Shown here one piece after another: positions 14,168 through 14,182 of a stretch of 14,182 bases of DNA. The translations under genes and the position numbers were made by a program. The notes under the pieces are model-generated. The model saw only the letters and a list, made by a program, of their open reading frames with translations, ran no database searches and was not told the origin of the DNA. Location: the NCBI GenBank assembly GCA_016199405.1, contig JACQGS010000252.1:1-14182 (forward strand), read 5' to 3'. Numbering within the stretch: the first letter of the stretch is position 1; every line of letters starts with the position of its first letter. The stretch is from Chloroflexota bacterium. GTDB lineage: Bacteria > Chloroflexota > Anaerolineae > UBA4142.

Positions 14168-14182
14168 GTTTTCGCCCGAAAA

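Overview
The window is high-GC bacterial DNA, dense in genes, with short and often repeat-filled gaps. It looks like a metagenome-derived Chloroflexota (Anaerolineae-like) chromosome. That guess rests on the order of the cell-shape cluster, on composition and on the style of the dispersed intergenic repeats; no rRNA or other phylogenetic marker is present, so it is tentative.

Layout. (1) 1-66 is a hairpin element, followed by two overlapping small membrane-protein genes (67-686) and a strong bidirectional terminator (699-725). (2) A NYN-domain nuclease-like gene lies on the minus strand (769-1671) with a near-consensus promoter. Across a G-rich spacer, a plus-strand pair follows: a GH39/GH5-like (clan A) glycosidase (1879-2940) overlapping a family-3 solute-binding protein (2930-3781). 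(3) 3847-7898 is a defence-type module, partly AT-richer than its surroundings. It holds a BECR-nuclease-like toxin and a DUF2283-like partner behind an excellent sigma70 promoter, a one-gene type IIG restriction-modification enzyme with a mosaic specificity region, and the remains of a VapBC-like pair: the antitoxin-like gene is intact and the PIN toxin is cut off after 13 codons. (4) From the right edge leftwards on the minus strand runs mreD, mrdA (PBP2 with an extra C-terminal domain), minC, minD, minE, rodA. This cluster carries the MreD scaffold protein, the SEDS polymerase RodA and its transpeptidase partner PBP2, with the complete Min division-site system embedded between the last two.

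The most unusual non-coding signal is a set of four short arrays of degenerate 7-bp repeats (2942-2969, 7894-7934, 9492-9547, 14060-14094), each at a gene boundary. Three of the four are bracketed by perfect 6-bp direct repeats, as expected of a target-site duplication or a microhomology insertion. One array supplies the glycosidase stop codon while keeping the next gene in frame, one sits at the break point of the vapC remnant, and one lies in the minD-minE gap and runs into the minD stop codon. Second, the two ends of the window carry related elements in inverted orientation whose first hairpin shows a compensatory base-pair change. Third, mrdA has a near-perfect promoter so close to its GTG start that the transcript should be leaderless; several other starts here also lack a Shine-Dalgarno sequence.
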